Shown: positions 45,053-58,225, counted from the stretch's first letter. The stretch is 64,000 nucleotides of DNA from Pyrenochaeta sp. MPI-SDFR-AT-0127 (GCA_020747015.1 JAGTJM010000051.1:1-64000), one strand, 5' to 3'. Notes: generated by a model not told the origin, from the sequence alone. Made by a program: numbers and translations.

Positions 45053-46815
45053 ATGGTTGGGCAACTTAACACCGCTCCAGCGAAGAAGCTGGCGAGGCTA
45101 GATGCCTCCCTTGATTACGATGTTCTCATCATTGGTGGTGGCCAGTCTGGCATGTACTCTTTGCATCGCATGCGCCAATTGGGATTGAAGACGAGACTGA
45201 TCGAAGCGGGGTCTGGTGAAGGAGGCACATGGTTTTGGTAACTCTCTCCAGTGCTTGCTTGAATTTGGCAAAGTACTGACTATACTCAGGAACACTTACC
45301 CTGGAGCTCGCTTCGACTCCGAATCTTACTCATACATATTCTCATTTGACCAATCTCTTCTTGACGAATGGGACTGGACTGAGCATTTCGCTGGACAGGC
45401 CGAAACCCTTGCGTATTGTCAGTACTTTGCGAAAAAGTTCAATTTACATGAAGACATGCAGTTCAACACAAGAGTATCATCTGCACGTTGGCGCGAAGAA
45501 TCAAACTCGTGGCTACTCACCGATGAGGATGGCAAGACTTACTCCACACGGATCTTGATTACCGCCATGGGCATTTTGAACCAGCCTACCCTGCCCAATA
45601 TCCCCGGCGTTCATGATTTCAAAGGCGCTGGCTTCCACACGTCAAGATGGCCGGCGGACGCGAGTGCCATTAATGGAAAACGCGTAGGAATCATCGGAAC
45701 AGGAGCTACCGCTATTCAAACCATTCAAGAGATCAAGAAGACCGTCGGCTCCCTTACAGTTTTCCAACGTACTCCAAATTGGACAGCGCCTCTGCGAAAC
45801 ACAAAGATCACGCCAGATGATATGGAAGACATCAGGCGGAATTATCCAAACATCTTCCAGAAATGTCTTGACTCATACTCATGCTTCATTCACCGAGCCG
45901 ACACTCGGTCTGTATTTGAAGTCAGTGACGAGGAGCGCGAGGCACACTGGGAGCAACTTTACTCACAAGCTGGCTTCTCGAAATGGCTGTCAAATTTTTA
46001 TGATATTAATACCGATAAGGCTGCAAATGAATTGTTCTCGAAATTCATCGCGAAAAAGATTCGTGAACGCGTGAACGATCCAGCCGTTGCTGAAAAGCTT
46101 ATTCCCAAAAACCACGGCTTCGGCACACGAAGGGTACCGTTAGAGGGTGGATACTATGAGGCGTACAATCAGCCAAACGTGAAGCTTGTTGACATCAATG
46201 AAAACCCCATCGAACGCATTCACGAAAAGGGTATCAAGACCAGAGACGAAGATTTCGAGTTCGACGTCATTATCTACGCCACTGGTTTCGATGCGATCAC
46301 TGGATCATTCAGCAATGTGGACATCCGTGGTGTGGACGGCAAAAAGCTCATAGATGAGTGGGCTGATGGTATACAAACCTTCCTTGGCCTCACGAATCAC
46401 GGGTTCCCCAATATGTTCAGTGCGTATACTGCTTCCTAGAAATACTGATATTAAAGCTAATTCAGTTATAGTGATTATGGGTCCACATCAGATGTTCGGC
46501 AATATTCCCCGCTCCATCGAGTATGCTGTGGGCTGGGTAGCAGATTTCATCGAGTACATTGTTAACAACGACATTGTGGCCGTGGAAGCGACGGAAGAAG
46601 GCAAAGCAGCCTGGACGAAGCATGTGCACGAATGCGCTGTCGGGCTGTTAGCGAATGAGGTGGATAGTTGGATGTCAGGTGTCAACAAGAATGTAGCAGG
46701 AAAACAGAAGAGGAGTATTGCGAGATACAACGGGCCGGCGCCGGGGTATAGGAAAAGGTGTGATGATGTGAAAGCGAGAGGGTATACAGACTTCCGCTTA
46801 GTGAAGAGTTCGTAA
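45053..46815 (+). CDS. FAD/NADPH-dependent Baeyer-Villiger monooxygenase (module 2)
   Basis: Exons 45053-45237, 45290-46419 and 46472-46815; introns of 52 bases each; 552 residues, the normal length of cyclohexanone-monooxygenase-type enzymes. FAD-binding GGGQSG at 28-33, GEGGTWFWNTYPGARFDSES across the first junction (classical BVMO), fingerprint FKGAGFHTSRW at 172-182, NADPH motif GTGATAIQ, the IYATGFDAITGSF segment, and NMFMIMGPHQMFGNIPRSIEY across the last junction. These features are closer to classical cyclic-ketone BVMOs than the module 1 enzyme. Expected reaction: ketone to ester/lactone with NADPH and O2, in the cytosol. It lies between the lactonase-like MBL gene and an alcohol dehydrogenase on the same strand. 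Confidence 0.95.
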
Positions 46816-47225
46816 ATTAGCATTCATTGTAGGGTTGTATTATATTATTTTCACGCAAATCAAAAGTTTACACCAAAGTACGTTTGTCAAGATTACCAAT
46901 CCTCACATGCTACTTTCTTGGTGTTATACCGATGTTTATTTTAATGAAAGTTTCTTTTGTCCGAATGATATCCACAACAATGGTACAGTATCAAGTCAAA
47001 CAACGAGAACGGCGGCTGGGGATTTGGCGACTCCGCTTCCCCGCAACTCGGCAAACCGCTTCAAGTATGGTCTTCCTCAATGTACTTCACCTCATTGGCT
47101 GGGCTCCTTAAACGATGCTAATAAACCTGGACAACACTTCATGCTCATTACTCTCAGTCTACGCCAGTAGCCACTACACAGAGCAACGTTTGCATCAATC
47201 AACGATAATCTGAAAGATAGCCGAT
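46816..47225. other. Intergenic region, promoter of the alcohol dehydrogenase gene
   Basis: About 410 bases, no gene supported. Confidence 0.5.
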
Positions 47226-48463
47226 ATGGAGTCAAGCAAACAAGAAAATATCCCAAAGACGATGTGGGCGTGGAGGAAACACAGAGGAAATATGGAGCCT
47301 GTCAGTACTTCCAATGCCCTCAAATCATCAGAATGACATACACACGTGATTGCTAATTCGTGCTCTGTTGTATGTTCTGCAACTTGGCTAACAATTGATA
47401 GGTATGGGAAGAAATCCCTGTTCCGAAACCTCATCCTACAGGTTTCCTTGTCAAACTTGTGGCAGCTGGCGTGTGCCGCTCCGATCACAACCTTCTCACA
47501 AACGAAAACCAACCCTCATGGTTTCAGGAAAAGTTCACTCTTGGACATGAAGGTTGTGGTCGCATCGTCGAGTTTGGCTCTTCAGTTTCCAGTAGCTCTG
47601 GCTTTTCTATTGGCGACATTATTGCACTACTCGCCGTCCCTGGATGCGGGTTGAAGGAGTGTGAAGAATGTAGTAACGACTTACCGCAACTGTGCTTGGC
47701 AGGTTATCGAAGTGGCATCGGCATGGACGGATATTTTGCAGAGTACTGTGTGATCGATATTCGAGGTGCTGTACACGTACCCAAGGGAGTAACTCCAAGT
47801 CAGGCTGCTGTCGCTACAGATGCCGTTACTACCGCGTACCATGCGATACATCGTCGTGGCAGAATTACAGCTCAGGATACTGTCTTTCTGTTTGGTCTCG
47901 GAGGCCTAGGATTTAATGCGCTGCAAGTCATTCTGGCAATAGGCGCAAAGGTGTTGGTGAGTGATGTGAAGCAGGAGAATTTGGATGAGGCGATCAAAAT
48001 TGGAGTTCCAAAGGAATCTCTAGTTCCAATTGGCACAACAGTGAAGGAATGGGTTCAAGAGAACGGGTTGACAGGAAAGATAAGCGTTGTTGCAGATTTT
48101 GTGGGTACGGCACAGACGTTTAGTGATTCGCAACACATCAGTAAGTGTACAGACCCCACCAGAATTCAGCATAACTTACACGTCGCAGTCCGTCAAGCTG
48201 GTCGAATATTATGTGTTGGTACATTGAATCACGAAAACACGGTGCACATGAAGCTGGGTATCAGGAAGCGGTTGGACATCATCTTTTCATATGGTGGCCA
48301 GACTAAAGATTTGAGGGAAGCGCTGGACTTGATAGCCAAAGGTGTTCTGAATCCAATGGTTACAGATGGTAAGCTAGGAGATTTCCCAAAGGTGATGAGA
48401 GACTTAGAAGCCGGAAAGGTGCAGGGAAGGGTTGCATTGCTCTTTGATGAGGCAAAATCTTAA
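47226..48463 (+). CDS. Zinc-dependent alcohol dehydrogenase (medium-chain)
   Basis: Exons 47226-47300, 47402-48140 and 48189-48463 give 362 residues; the introns are 101 and 48 bases. The 48-base intron is in frame, so an unspliced form would also be open, but GTAAGT...CAG ends and the better fit (SQHI joined to IRQAGRILCVG) favour splicing. Catalytic zinc ligands are in AAGVCRSDH and GHEGCG. The structural zinc loop is PGCGLKECEECSNDLPQLC. The cofactor fold is at FLFGLGGLGFNALQ with the acidic SDV following, suggesting NAD(H). It oxidises an alcohol to ketone or aldehyde, and in module 2 could act before or after the BVMO. The start MESSKQENIPKTMW is supported by phase of the first splice. 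Confidence 0.88.
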
Positions 48464-48865
48464 CCGTGGGAATTCCGGCCTGTAAGATGGCGTGAAACGT
48501 ATATAGTTTCAATTCCATCCTCGATCCCCACTCCATGTACTTTGTTCTATGCGTAGATAAGTCTACCGGAAGCTCACAAGAGTTTACAACTTCTGGTTCC
48601 TTTCAAGATTGTGGCAAACATGTGATCAGCATTTCGGAGGAATATGCATATCAGCTAAGGCTTGTAAGCTTAGAAACCCAATGATTAATGTCTCAAGGCA
48701 CATGATATGAGAGTAATTGCTTAAAGGTGTCCGTTAAATGTGCGCCGTCTCAGGCTGATTAAGGTTTTTAGTTTCCCGAGGGCGTTGTTAATATAGCGAG
48801 GAAATAATTGTACATTTCTACTTTCGGTTCTTACTGGAGGTAGCATGAACCCCAGATTAACGATT
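48464..48865. other. Intergenic region between convergent genes
   Basis: About 400 bases, 3' regions of the alcohol dehydrogenase and tannase genes; no gene seen. Confidence 0.5.
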
Positions 48866-50606
48866 TCACTGACATCTCCAGTTTGAGGGTTTCTTATAAT
48901 CGCCACTAACGTATGTACTGCGCTTTGGAAATCTGATACTGTGAATTAGCTAAGCTTCAACTGAGTTCATCATTGTGACTTACTTGCAGTGACGGCGCGT
49001 GAAATCAACACCTAGCGAGACAGTATCGTTAACAAACTTAGTGCCTTCAATGGAATCGGGTGCGACACCCTTCTCAACCCAATCCACTATAGCCTTGAGG
49101 ACATTTCGTTGCCTGTCAAACGTAATGCCATTCTGGGCGGCATTTCCACCCTGACCGAGAACCCATGCACCCGGACCAGAGTTGCAGTGGAACATTCCTG
49201 AAACTCTGAAATAGCGCGCCCACTCATCCATTGAAGCATAGCTCCTACGGCCCCTTAGATTCTCAAAAAAGCGGTTCGTATTGAATGTCGTAATCTGGTT
49301 GTCCTGTTGACCATGGTATATAAGCAGCTTTCCACCGCGTCGCTCGAATTTGGGCAGCTCGGACGGGTAGGTCCGGATATTGCCAGGGTTGAGATTTTCT
49401 GCTGCGCGCGCGTCCTGAAAGTCGTACGTGGACGCATTCCAAAGAGGATCATTGAAGACGACGTATTTAAACCATTCTTCTGAATAGGCGAATGGAGCAC
49501 CAGCATACAATCGGTCGACGGCGTTGATTTCGCTGCCCGGCTGCATCGCGGGGTAAATTAATTGGCCATTAGGGTACCGGTAGTCGCTGAATATTGTCCT
49601 GAGCTGCTGGACCTGGTTTTGATTAAGACAGTTGGATGTGGTATTACGCCCACAGAGAAGCGTCGAAGGATCGAATTTGCAGAGCGCGGGGTCCTCGATA
49701 ATACCATCTTTGACATTGTCGATGGTGTCACATTGGCGCAGTACCTCCTGATTAATCCAAGTCTTCCATGCTGTTACGGGGATGAAGTTTGGGCCGGTTT
49801 TAGGGCCCGTGATGGTGTAAAACCAGGCGCGCCAGGATACGAGATTGTTGAAGTCGACACCTGGGGCGCCGGCCACAATACCATCGAAGTCTTTGGGGAA
49901 TTTTTCTGCACTCTTAATACCTTGGCGCCCGCCCAGGGAACAACCTAAGAAATATGACTTGGTGTGATCCTGACGGTATAGCTTCCGTGATAGCTTTTTA
50001 CCAGTTTCTACGCTGACATGCAGACTATGGAATCGATCAGTCAGTAGAAGATGTGGAGTGTGGGTGATCATGCTTACGATCTCCAGGCGAAATCTATTAC
50101 AGTCTCAGGGCTGTTAAAGAAAGGCAATCCCGAGGTGCCATTTTTGCCATTATTTGCTCCCACGGTGGCAAAGCCATTGAGCGTGCCATACGCAAGGTCC
50201 TCATATTTGATACCTGAAGAGAACAGCACCATCAGCGCCAATGTTCCTCAAGAACTTGTTTTGACTCACATCCATCAATTCCCCCATTGCCAGTTGCCAA
50301 AAATCGGCCTGACCAGTCTTCTGGAAGCCACGCTTCAAACGAGATGCTCGAAGTTTTGGATGTCTTGATAGAGAGCGCAATGCGGCACAGGTCGGTTGAC
50401 ACAGCTTGCTTAGCACGGTTGCACGTAGCATCGTTATCCGGAAACGTCAAGGTCGTTCCTGCGGCAACGAATTCAAGAGCATTACGGGTTGCCCCGTCAA
50501 TGTACTTCTCGGGCCTGAAGGCAAGACACTTCCTCTCAAATGGTGTGGCAGCCGCGGTTGTCTGGGATAGCGCCAGGAGCGAGATGGACAGGAACGTAGC
50601 AAACAT
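48866..50606 (-). CDS. Tannase / feruloyl esterase family, secreted
   Basis: Minus-strand exons 50606-50270, 50213-50078, 50024-48984 and 48938-48866; introns 45-55 bases; 528 residues. The start at 50606 gives a clear signal peptide (MFATFLSISLLALSQTTAAA); an in-frame ATG 39 bases upstream would bury it. Landmarks: LPEDWSGRFLATGNGGIDGC, YGTLNGFATVGANNG after the first splice, the nucleophile motif GCSLGGRQG (Ser187), GKLLIYHGQQDNQI, and MFHCNSGPGAW with the catalytic His beside Cys, as in the CS...HC bridge of tannases. The last exon supplies HCNIRFPKRSTYVSGDYKKPSNWRCQ, the usual C-terminus. It hydrolyses phenolic esters outside the cell, so it could release the substrate taken up and degraded by module 2. 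Confidence 0.93.
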
Positions 50607-51572
50607 ACTGGCTGGGAGAGGAGGAACGTCACGGCTGTTCAACAAGTATATCCAATGGTTATATTCGCTCCACAGATATCATGACTCGACAGAAGGGCTC
50701 TGATAAGCTTGGGTGTGGGATGGGACGCGTTCATCAGAAGGATACTGAGTGGGAACGATTAAGCGGCTCGGCAATGGCGCTTGCGAGCCGCAATCTCCGA
50801 CTTGTGCTCAATTCGACTAGAGCGATACATAAAATTCTTGGAGAGGTGCAATAGACTAAGCAAGAGACAGGGAGGGAGCGGGAGCGGCTCGGCCGGGGAA
50901 CGGCGGCGGAATGTATGGGAGCGCTAGCGTGGGGTCTTTATTACACAAAGCAGGCTACCGGAAGCCATTATCGCGATGCGCCGAAGTCTTTCGCCATCCC
51001 TACCAGTGCCCTCCATGAATGTGCGAAATCGACGTCGTTACAAATGGGACCCTTCTCGGTTGCACAACTTCTCTTAGGCTATTTTCAGCATCATAGTGAA
51101 TGGATGACAGGGCGACTGACATCAGCCCTATCAAGGTGCGCAGAGAGCGCGCTGACACCGTTCAAATGGTACCACGCGAAAACTATTCAAAGTGCAAAAT
51201 GCCAATCTAAAAATTCGCGGACACCTGTCCCAGTGAGGGCGAAGGATCAACCAACGCAGGTGTCGGACGGCGTCAATGCCCACCTAGATGTGCCTTTGCC
51301 AATCAAAATTTGGCCTCGCTGATTGCAGGATGCAGGCGCATTCAAATGTGCAGCACGCTTGATTGAGGCACAGCAAGACGGCCTTGGCAGTGCCGCCCGA
51401 GGATATGGTTCTCTTCTGCGGTCAGCCTAAAAGCCCTGGGTGAATAGTTTTTCGGTAAGACAGCTGGAAATGCGTCCTGAGGACATAATGCGTGCTTGCC
51501 CAGGCTGGAAATCTCCTCCAACACTGACAGACAAAGGGCTGACAGATATACGCCTTTGGCGCAGATATCATC
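50607..51572. promoter_or_regulatory. Divergent intergenic region between esterase and membrane-protein genes
   Basis: No gene supported. Around 50878-50910 there is a purine/GC-rich patch with several CGG triplets (agcgggagcggctcggccgg), potential Zn2Cys6 sites. Confidence 0.4.
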
Positions 51573-52941
51573 ATGGCCAATCTAGAGCCCATCGGGTATC
51601 AGTTGGTCATAGTTACTTTTGTCTTTGGATTTGTTGCGCTTGCTACGCTACTTTTTCGATTGTGGTTCAGAGTGCGCCAGCGGAAGTATGATGCCTCTGA
51701 TAGCTGTTTGGTAGCTGCTATGGTAGGTCTTGACGTCCAAATTGCCTCAACCAGTGCTTACACATAGTTCCAGACATGCGCGATCCTCCAAAGCGCTATT
51801 CAGCTCATCCTCGTCCTCGAGTTTGACTATGGAAGGCCAAAAGCAGATATTCCTGCCCCTTTGCGCGCTTCCGAATGGCCATCAAAGCTGTCGTACATCA
51901 ACCAAATCTTGTTTAAACTCACTACGCCACTATCCAAACTATCGCTCTGCTTGCTATATCGCGCCATGTGTTCTACCTCCACGGACCCTGTCATTAGGGT
52001 CACCAGAGTAGCTATCTGGGGAACTATACTGCTGATTATTGGGGCATATGGCTCTGCATTTCTGATCAGCATATTTCAATGTACGCCTATCAGCAAGACA
52101 TGGAACAAGAAGGAGGATGGGACATGTATCAATTTGACATCGTTCCGCATGAGGGTAAGCTTGAGGTACAACCAGAGGCTAGGCACACAACTGACAACCA
52201 GTAGTAAGCTATCCGCTGTCCGTTGTAGCGCTATAAGCTAGGGTGACCAGCTTCAATTTTCCACTTTCCCCCATGATGCGGCAGATAGCTAATCTTTTTT
52301 ACTTCTACAGCACGGCAGTGTTCAACCTTATCACGTCCGCCATGGTTATCACCTTGCCAATCCCTACGCTCATCAAAATCAAGAGAAAGCGTCCTGAAGT
52401 CAAACAACTACTAGGGCTCATTCTCCTCGGTCTCGTTCATACTGGACTGACCATCGCACGCTTCGTCATCATGTTTTATCCGGACCCTCTTACCAAAACC
52501 GAACCGCAGTACACCCACATCATGACAAATTGCCTCGCAGTAGTTGAAATGGACATCGGTATCTGGGTAGCGACACTCGTCGTTATGAGACCGGCATTTC
52601 AGGCTATCCATCGCTTTCTCCGCCCCGGTCACAGACCAGAAGGGATGACCTCATTATATTATGACCGTTCTGGAGCTGGGAAGGGTAGCAACTCGTATCA
52701 CATGAAAGATTTCAGTCAAAGGAGTAGAAAGAGAGAAGACGAGTTCCATATTTTGGAGACAACGGAGATTCAGGTCACGAGTGAGGCCACGGCGGCCAGG
52801 AGAACCACATCGAATAATAGCGACACGGACGTAGTGTCGTACGACCTACAGAAAAATGAAGTTGCAAGCCAAAACATAGGTTATCGGGGGTCAGTCATTC
52901 GCACGGAAGGAAACAAGAAGGAGGATCCACATTCCTTCTAG
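51573..52941 (+). CDS. Fung_rhodopsin-domain (PTH11-like) integral membrane protein
   Basis: Preferred exons 51573-51722, 51768-52154 and 52285-52941 give 397 residues. Start MANLEPIGYQLVIVTFVFGF; the first intron (45 bases) joins LVAAM to FQTCAILQSAIQLIL. Then SYINQILFKLTTPLSKLSLCLLYRAM, FQCTPISKTWNKKEDGTCINLTSF, FYFYSTAVFNLITSAMVITLPIPTLIKIKRKRPE, and a tail after LVVMRPAFQAIHRFL. The second intron (130 bases) is longer than usual and its ends are the weak point: the join FRM-RIANLFYFYST has a few extra residues compared with the family. This is the fourth member in the window and the only one away from the left end. Probably a membrane sensor. Confidence 0.82.
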
Positions 52942-55383
52942 GGCTTATTACGAGAAACGAATCATCAATTGCGTTGGTTTAATTCGGGGAATGTATAGAT
53001 ACCACCCTCTAGAGTATGATAGCCTGAGTGTAGGGTTGAAGAGGCACCAAAGCATTTCGATCGTGTCCCAACAATGGTGAACTATATCTTATGTCTTTCC
53101 TTGCTTGGCAGGATTTCCTAGTCTATTATATCAAACGGCGGACTTGAACTAGGGACAGCTGCAGTTGAGCTTTTATCAACAGATTGAACTATATGGAATA
53201 GGATAGCATTGAGTTTTGTGACTCGGTAGATGCGAACCGCGCAGCGACAGAAGTACTAATTTGTCATTATTCGAACACCCTTGAATAAGATTTATCGTAT
53301 ACTAGTCAAAGATAAGTATAATTTAAGCTTAAATGTAGACTGACATTTTGATTTCATCAGAAGACTCGAAGAGATGGCTATTTCAAAGTATCGAGTAGGG
53401 GTTGGATATTTCCGGCTAGAGGGGCTGGCAAATGTCGCTACTATAATGTTATCATATGATAATTTACTACAGAAGTATGTAGCATTTTTCCGAGCTATAT
53501 TTGTTCACTATCAGTATTGCTCGCTAATATAGCCACTGGACTTTTCCTCGTCTGATATGGGTTGGGCTAACATTGGATCTGGAGTCGTGTCCAAGTGGGC
53601 GCTAAGATCACTGTCGGCTTCGGATCATGTAAAGTCTACGTAAAAGATAAGATGGCATACTATCATACCGTAAGTAGTACTTAGCTTATCGGAGCCAGAG
53701 TGCAGAACGAATTACCTTATCAGCCGAGGCATGGCTTGAGCGAATGAGCTAGCATACATGATTTCCTGAGCATTTCTTGAATCACGGTTTTTGTTTTGCT
53801 TTTCGAGATACTACCAATTATTAGCTGCATGTCATCTTCACGACGAGAGGCTTACATCCGCAGCCTACGGGCAAGTTCCACAGTTAGGAGAGCTACCTCA
53901 ACTCGTACAATGCGTTGAGCGCCCTATTTCCCATAGCATTTCACCCACTTTTCTCTGATAACCTGATAATATCTACTATCTTCACGACTCGAGTGTGGTG
54001 ACACGCTTTCCCTTTCGGCTCAGTTCCGACTTTGGAACATTGTTGGCGGATTGGCTCTCGCAATCAACACAATGAAGCCTTGAAATAGGTCTAATGGACA
54101 CTGCAGACTCCTAATTATTCTAACTTGGGGAAATTATTGTTATAGTTGGCTTCTACGCGATCGCATTGCCAATGTCCAACTACGGGTAGTTTGGGCCCAC
54201 TCGCGTGCATGGCGAGATGGCATATATCGCTCACTGATTGCGCATTTTTGCCACTGTCATTTCCCCCTGACCACCAAAGGCGTGTCGAAGTACTCGATTA
54301 TTATGTGAACCTTGGAAGTGAGCTATGACTAGACTCATCTGCACGAGTACAATGTATGTACATTCCAAATAGTCACAGTGTCGATTCGCCCATGTCCGTC
54401 CTTCGTCTCCAAATGAAGAATCGAGACAAGTACTTTATACGAGATCCCAAATTCATCACCGCCAATGGTGGGAATCGCTCCGATCCTGGCTCTGCCGAAG
54501 CATGCACTTGTGCTAAGCCGAATCGGGTAAAAAAGTCTACCACCACTTAGCGCTCATCGCCGAACTCTAAACCTCGCCAAACCCTGCATGATTGCGCGCC
54601 AACTAGATATGCGATTCGCGAGAGTCAATCTCTGAGTGTCATTGCTCCAGTGTTCTACTTGTCACATTTGCCTACAATCACTTGGAACCCAGCATCATCG
54701 AAGAGCTATTGAACCTAGGAGTTTTCAGTCATCATTCAGCGCAATTGGCATCCTTGTTGCTGGCGGATACTTTTCTTATTACTGTCTTGTTTCGCAGCTG
54801 TGACATCGCCTGGCAGAAAGCCGGCCACCCGGAAGCGATTCCTCGAAATTGGGGAGGGTAGCTAGATGCTGCGATACAGACAATGAGCCTCAATTTGATC
54901 AAAATACGTCCTTAACGATGTGGCAAAGACACAATAACCTTTGGAAGCTGACCGTTCACAGCAAAATAGGTGATCAACATTGAACCTGGACGGTATGTAG
55001 GCAGCAAACGGTTTAAGACTAATCCAGCCTACTTTACTACCGACAAGTCACATAGAAGCAAATAATGCAGAGTGTTATGTTATTATGTTATAGGGCATTC
55101 TACGATTCTTTCGGAGTTCAACACCGCGACATTTTCTCAAACAATTATCCCCGAAATCGAATTCGGACACACTGGGTACAAGTTGAACTGAGTGAGTTCG
55201 CTTTACGGTTGATACCGATAGACATTTATTTTGAATATCTTCGAAATTTCGCTTCGACGGGTTTCAGTCAAGTCTGCTTGCACCGACTCTGTTGTTCAAG
55301 CTTGTATGTGGGCCAATATCGAGATGAAGGAGGACTTGTTCGTTCTGGTAGAAAGTTCTGCTGTTGTCCATGTACCGCGTATA
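52942..55383. other. Long intergenic region, no gene seen
   Basis: About 2.4 kb, partly AT-rich (53200-53560). No coding chain found. A tRNA-like stretch on the minus strand near 53137-53200 was examined and rejected. Confidence 0.45.
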
Positions 55384-56978
55384 TCAATACACATCAGCGA
55401 CTTCGTCTGGTGGCCCTTTGAAATCTGGCAGCAATTAGTATCGGTAGTTAGATTCTTGTCTTGGAAACACTTACACTTCCTGCCGTAAAGAAGGTACCAT
55501 CCCATACTCATGCCTGCAAATCCTACTAACACTACTGAGGCATAGTTCATGGAAACCTTCGTGACTGGTAACACTGTCGGCATGCTGAACAGTACAAGCT
55601 CAAACAATATCCACACAATGGCAACCATGTTAGCCATTGTGCCCACTAACTTTCCACAATTCCATTTCGCGTGGGAGACGTCTTTTCTGCCAGTAAAAAG
55701 AGATATGGATATGGGAACTAAGTAGCCGATGGCAAGACCGACCACGCCTACAGACACAAAAGCAGTGAATGCACTGGTGGATCCAAGGTTGATGAGTCCT
55801 AGTAACATCTGGATGAATGTAACCAGGAATAGCGCAAGTATGGGGCGATCGCTAGTGACACGGATCCAAAGACGAGAGAGTGGAAGTGCGTTGTCGCGAC
55901 TGAATGCCCAAGTGCAGCGAGAAGCGGCGGTAGTAATGCTGATGGAGCAGAGGAAGGTGACAATGAGAATCATGATCATCAGGATAAGAGCCCCAGTTTT
56001 TGATCCCATGATGAGGTTCAAAATATAGGGTAATGCTTGTCCGTAGGGTGCGAGAGTGATATCCTCGAGGGGTGGCAGCGTGAAGCACAGAGGGAGGACA
56101 AAGAGGAGGGCTGCGAGCCCGCCAGTAGGGATGCAGAGTGCAATTGCGCGCGAAACCTCGATTTCGGGAACCGCACACTCTTCGGTCATCGATGTGACCA
56201 TACCGATGGCGGAGAACGTGTATGCTGGGGGAAGAAGACCAATGAAGAAGGTGAAGCCAGAGCCCCAACCAGACAAGCTGCTATCATAGTGCCCGAGCGC
56301 GTATGATGCTGAATGTCGACCTTGCTTTGCGCGGATCGACACTGCAATCATAATGGCGATGATGGTGACAAAGTTCCATACTCCTGCGGCAGCATCCACG
56401 TACGGCAGCAGTCTGTCGCCTGCCGAACAGATGATGAACACGGAAATACAAATGGCGTAAAATATAAGAAGAATCTCCCATGAAGATGCCGTCCAGTCAG
56501 GGTTGTAGATAGCCACCGTAGCAGCTATGAGTGAAGCAAACCCAAAGTTAACCGAGAGTGTAATTGTCCAGTTTCCAATCAACCAGAACCAGCCAGTCAG
56601 AAAGGAAAGTATCTTTCGTGCTCGCTTATGCTCCCCGCACAATCGGTATGACCAATAGTAGACGCCAGAAGATGTTGGATATCGCGAGGCCAATTCGGCA
56701 AGGGAGACGGCGACACAGCCATTGCAAGCGAGGACGACTAAAAGACCGACGAACATGGAGAGCTGACCACCGCCATATATCGAACTCATGAGCGGTCCTC
56801 CGATACCGAAGGGCACTGCAGCAATGGCGAGTGCCATTCCGAGTGTCGATATCAGGGATCGGTTTTTCTTCAGCTGAGTTTCATATCCAAGATGGACATG
56901 TTCGACTATGCCTTTCTCATGTGTTGTGACTGGCCCCATGGCCTCACCGATATTCTTTTCCTTCAATGGAGCTGCCAT
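55384..56978 (-). CDS. APC-superfamily permease (choline/GABA/amino acid type)
   Basis: Minus-strand exons 56978-55475 and 55424-55384; 514 residues. The unspliced frame runs on to 55296, but a canonical intron (GTAAGT, tactaattg branch, CCAG) of 50 bases gives the usual family end YLLYGRKYFKGPPDEVADVY. Start MAAPLKEKNIGEAMG; an ATG four codons upstream is also in frame. Landmarks: RSLISTLGMALAIAAVPFGIGGPLMSS, SLAELASRYPTSSGVYYWSYRL (typical of fungal choline/GABA permeases), EECAVPEIEVSRAI and ASRCTWAFSRDNALP. Twelve helices are expected, in the plasma membrane. It probably takes up a nitrogen compound; the substrate cannot be fixed. Confidence 0.92.
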
Positions 56979-58225
56979 TGTACAATACACTTGATGTAGG
57001 GAATTGAGGGAAATCGAATGCGAAGGCAGACGAACTCTGGGGTTTTGAGGGGTGCGGCACAGTAAATAAAGGCTCGTGCAGCCTGGCGATCTACCGTATT
57101 GGATAGCGCACGCCCCTGATAAGTTGACCTGGTTTTCCGTCGAGTGAGGTGCAGTGCTGGAGGCTGGTTTACGGCTGTAAGCCCAATAAAATCGCCCTAT
57201 TCGCTCGAGTGAGCCCAGGCCACCCAGACTTCACATGGGGAAACATGATAGGCTCTCTCACCTATGACTGGGGAACTGGGATGGGCGTATAGGGTGTGGC
57301 TCACAATCCTAGTCAAACCAAACTCTAGCTCGTGCCCAAAAGGGCTGTCAAATCCTGGAGATGCATACGATCCAATCGGGAGAGGGTAGGACCTATTCCC
57401 ACTCAACTATGTTCTGCTGATAGCTCTGGCCCAGCATTGAAACCTCGACCCTCTTCTTCACTTCGCAAGAGGTCTGGCTTGAGGCGCCATCACCTAGTGA
57501 TAGCTTGCCGTGACGTGGCCCAGCGATGCACGCACCAGGGACACAGAGCGGGGTAGACTATGAAACGTGAACACCAAGGACATGTGTCGCAGCAATCTTT
57601 GTAATCACATCCGGAGCATGCGGGGCGATACTGAAGAGAGCAAATGTCCAGGCAAAAGCAGTTTGCTTGACGCGACACGGGCTCGGCGGTTTGAACGTTG
57701 GAGGTGGCGTGGGTGTTGTTAGCGTGGGACTTTTCCCCGCAAGAAGGTGAACGGCATCTGGCCAGTTCTGGCGCTAGCTCAGGGGCCATGTGACCTGCCC
57801 TCTGGGTTGCCGACGTAATCCCGCAGCTTTCTCCTTTGGGCAATGTCATAATAAAACAATGCGACTGAACATATCATCAGTGGCAGAAATCAGGGAAATC
57901 AAGCCTGGCATTCCTACGTTAGACTGATGGGGGGCTACTTTTGCACATCTCTGAAACGCCGCTCAAGGGTGGTTTGCATTGCGATCTCCCTTATGCTTCT
58001 GCGTCCTCGATCGGTACGACTAACTGTGCTCATATTGCTATAGATGAATTAAAAGCTACAAGAGTGAGAATGATGGGTTTGCCTTTATCATTCAGCACCC
58101 GCCCGCCCAAAGGGGTTTCCATTTTCACATGTTACATTCGCTATAGAGGTCTAATGGTCTAGTTTCCGGGCCTACAAGTGTCCGGATATTGCCCTTGATG
58201 TACGGTAAAGCTTTGGAAATTTGCG
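56979..58225. other. Intergenic region, no gene seen
   Basis: About 1.2 kb holding the permease promoter and the 3' side of the S15 hydrolase gene. Frames such as 57490-57849 minus are Cys/His-rich by chance and have no recognisable motif. Confidence 0.45.

Noticed and set aside
53137..53200. tRNA-like stretch on the minus strand (A-box-like TAGTTCAATCTG and B-box-like AGTTCAAGTCC)
   Set aside because: T-arm and acceptor stems do not pair and no cloverleaf can be drawn; at most a decayed tRNA or tRNA-derived repeat.
55296..55383. Extended C-terminus of the APC permease read through the last intron
   Set aside because: A canonical intron gives the conserved KGPP end of the family; the read-through tail is Cys/Thr-rich and unlike relatives.
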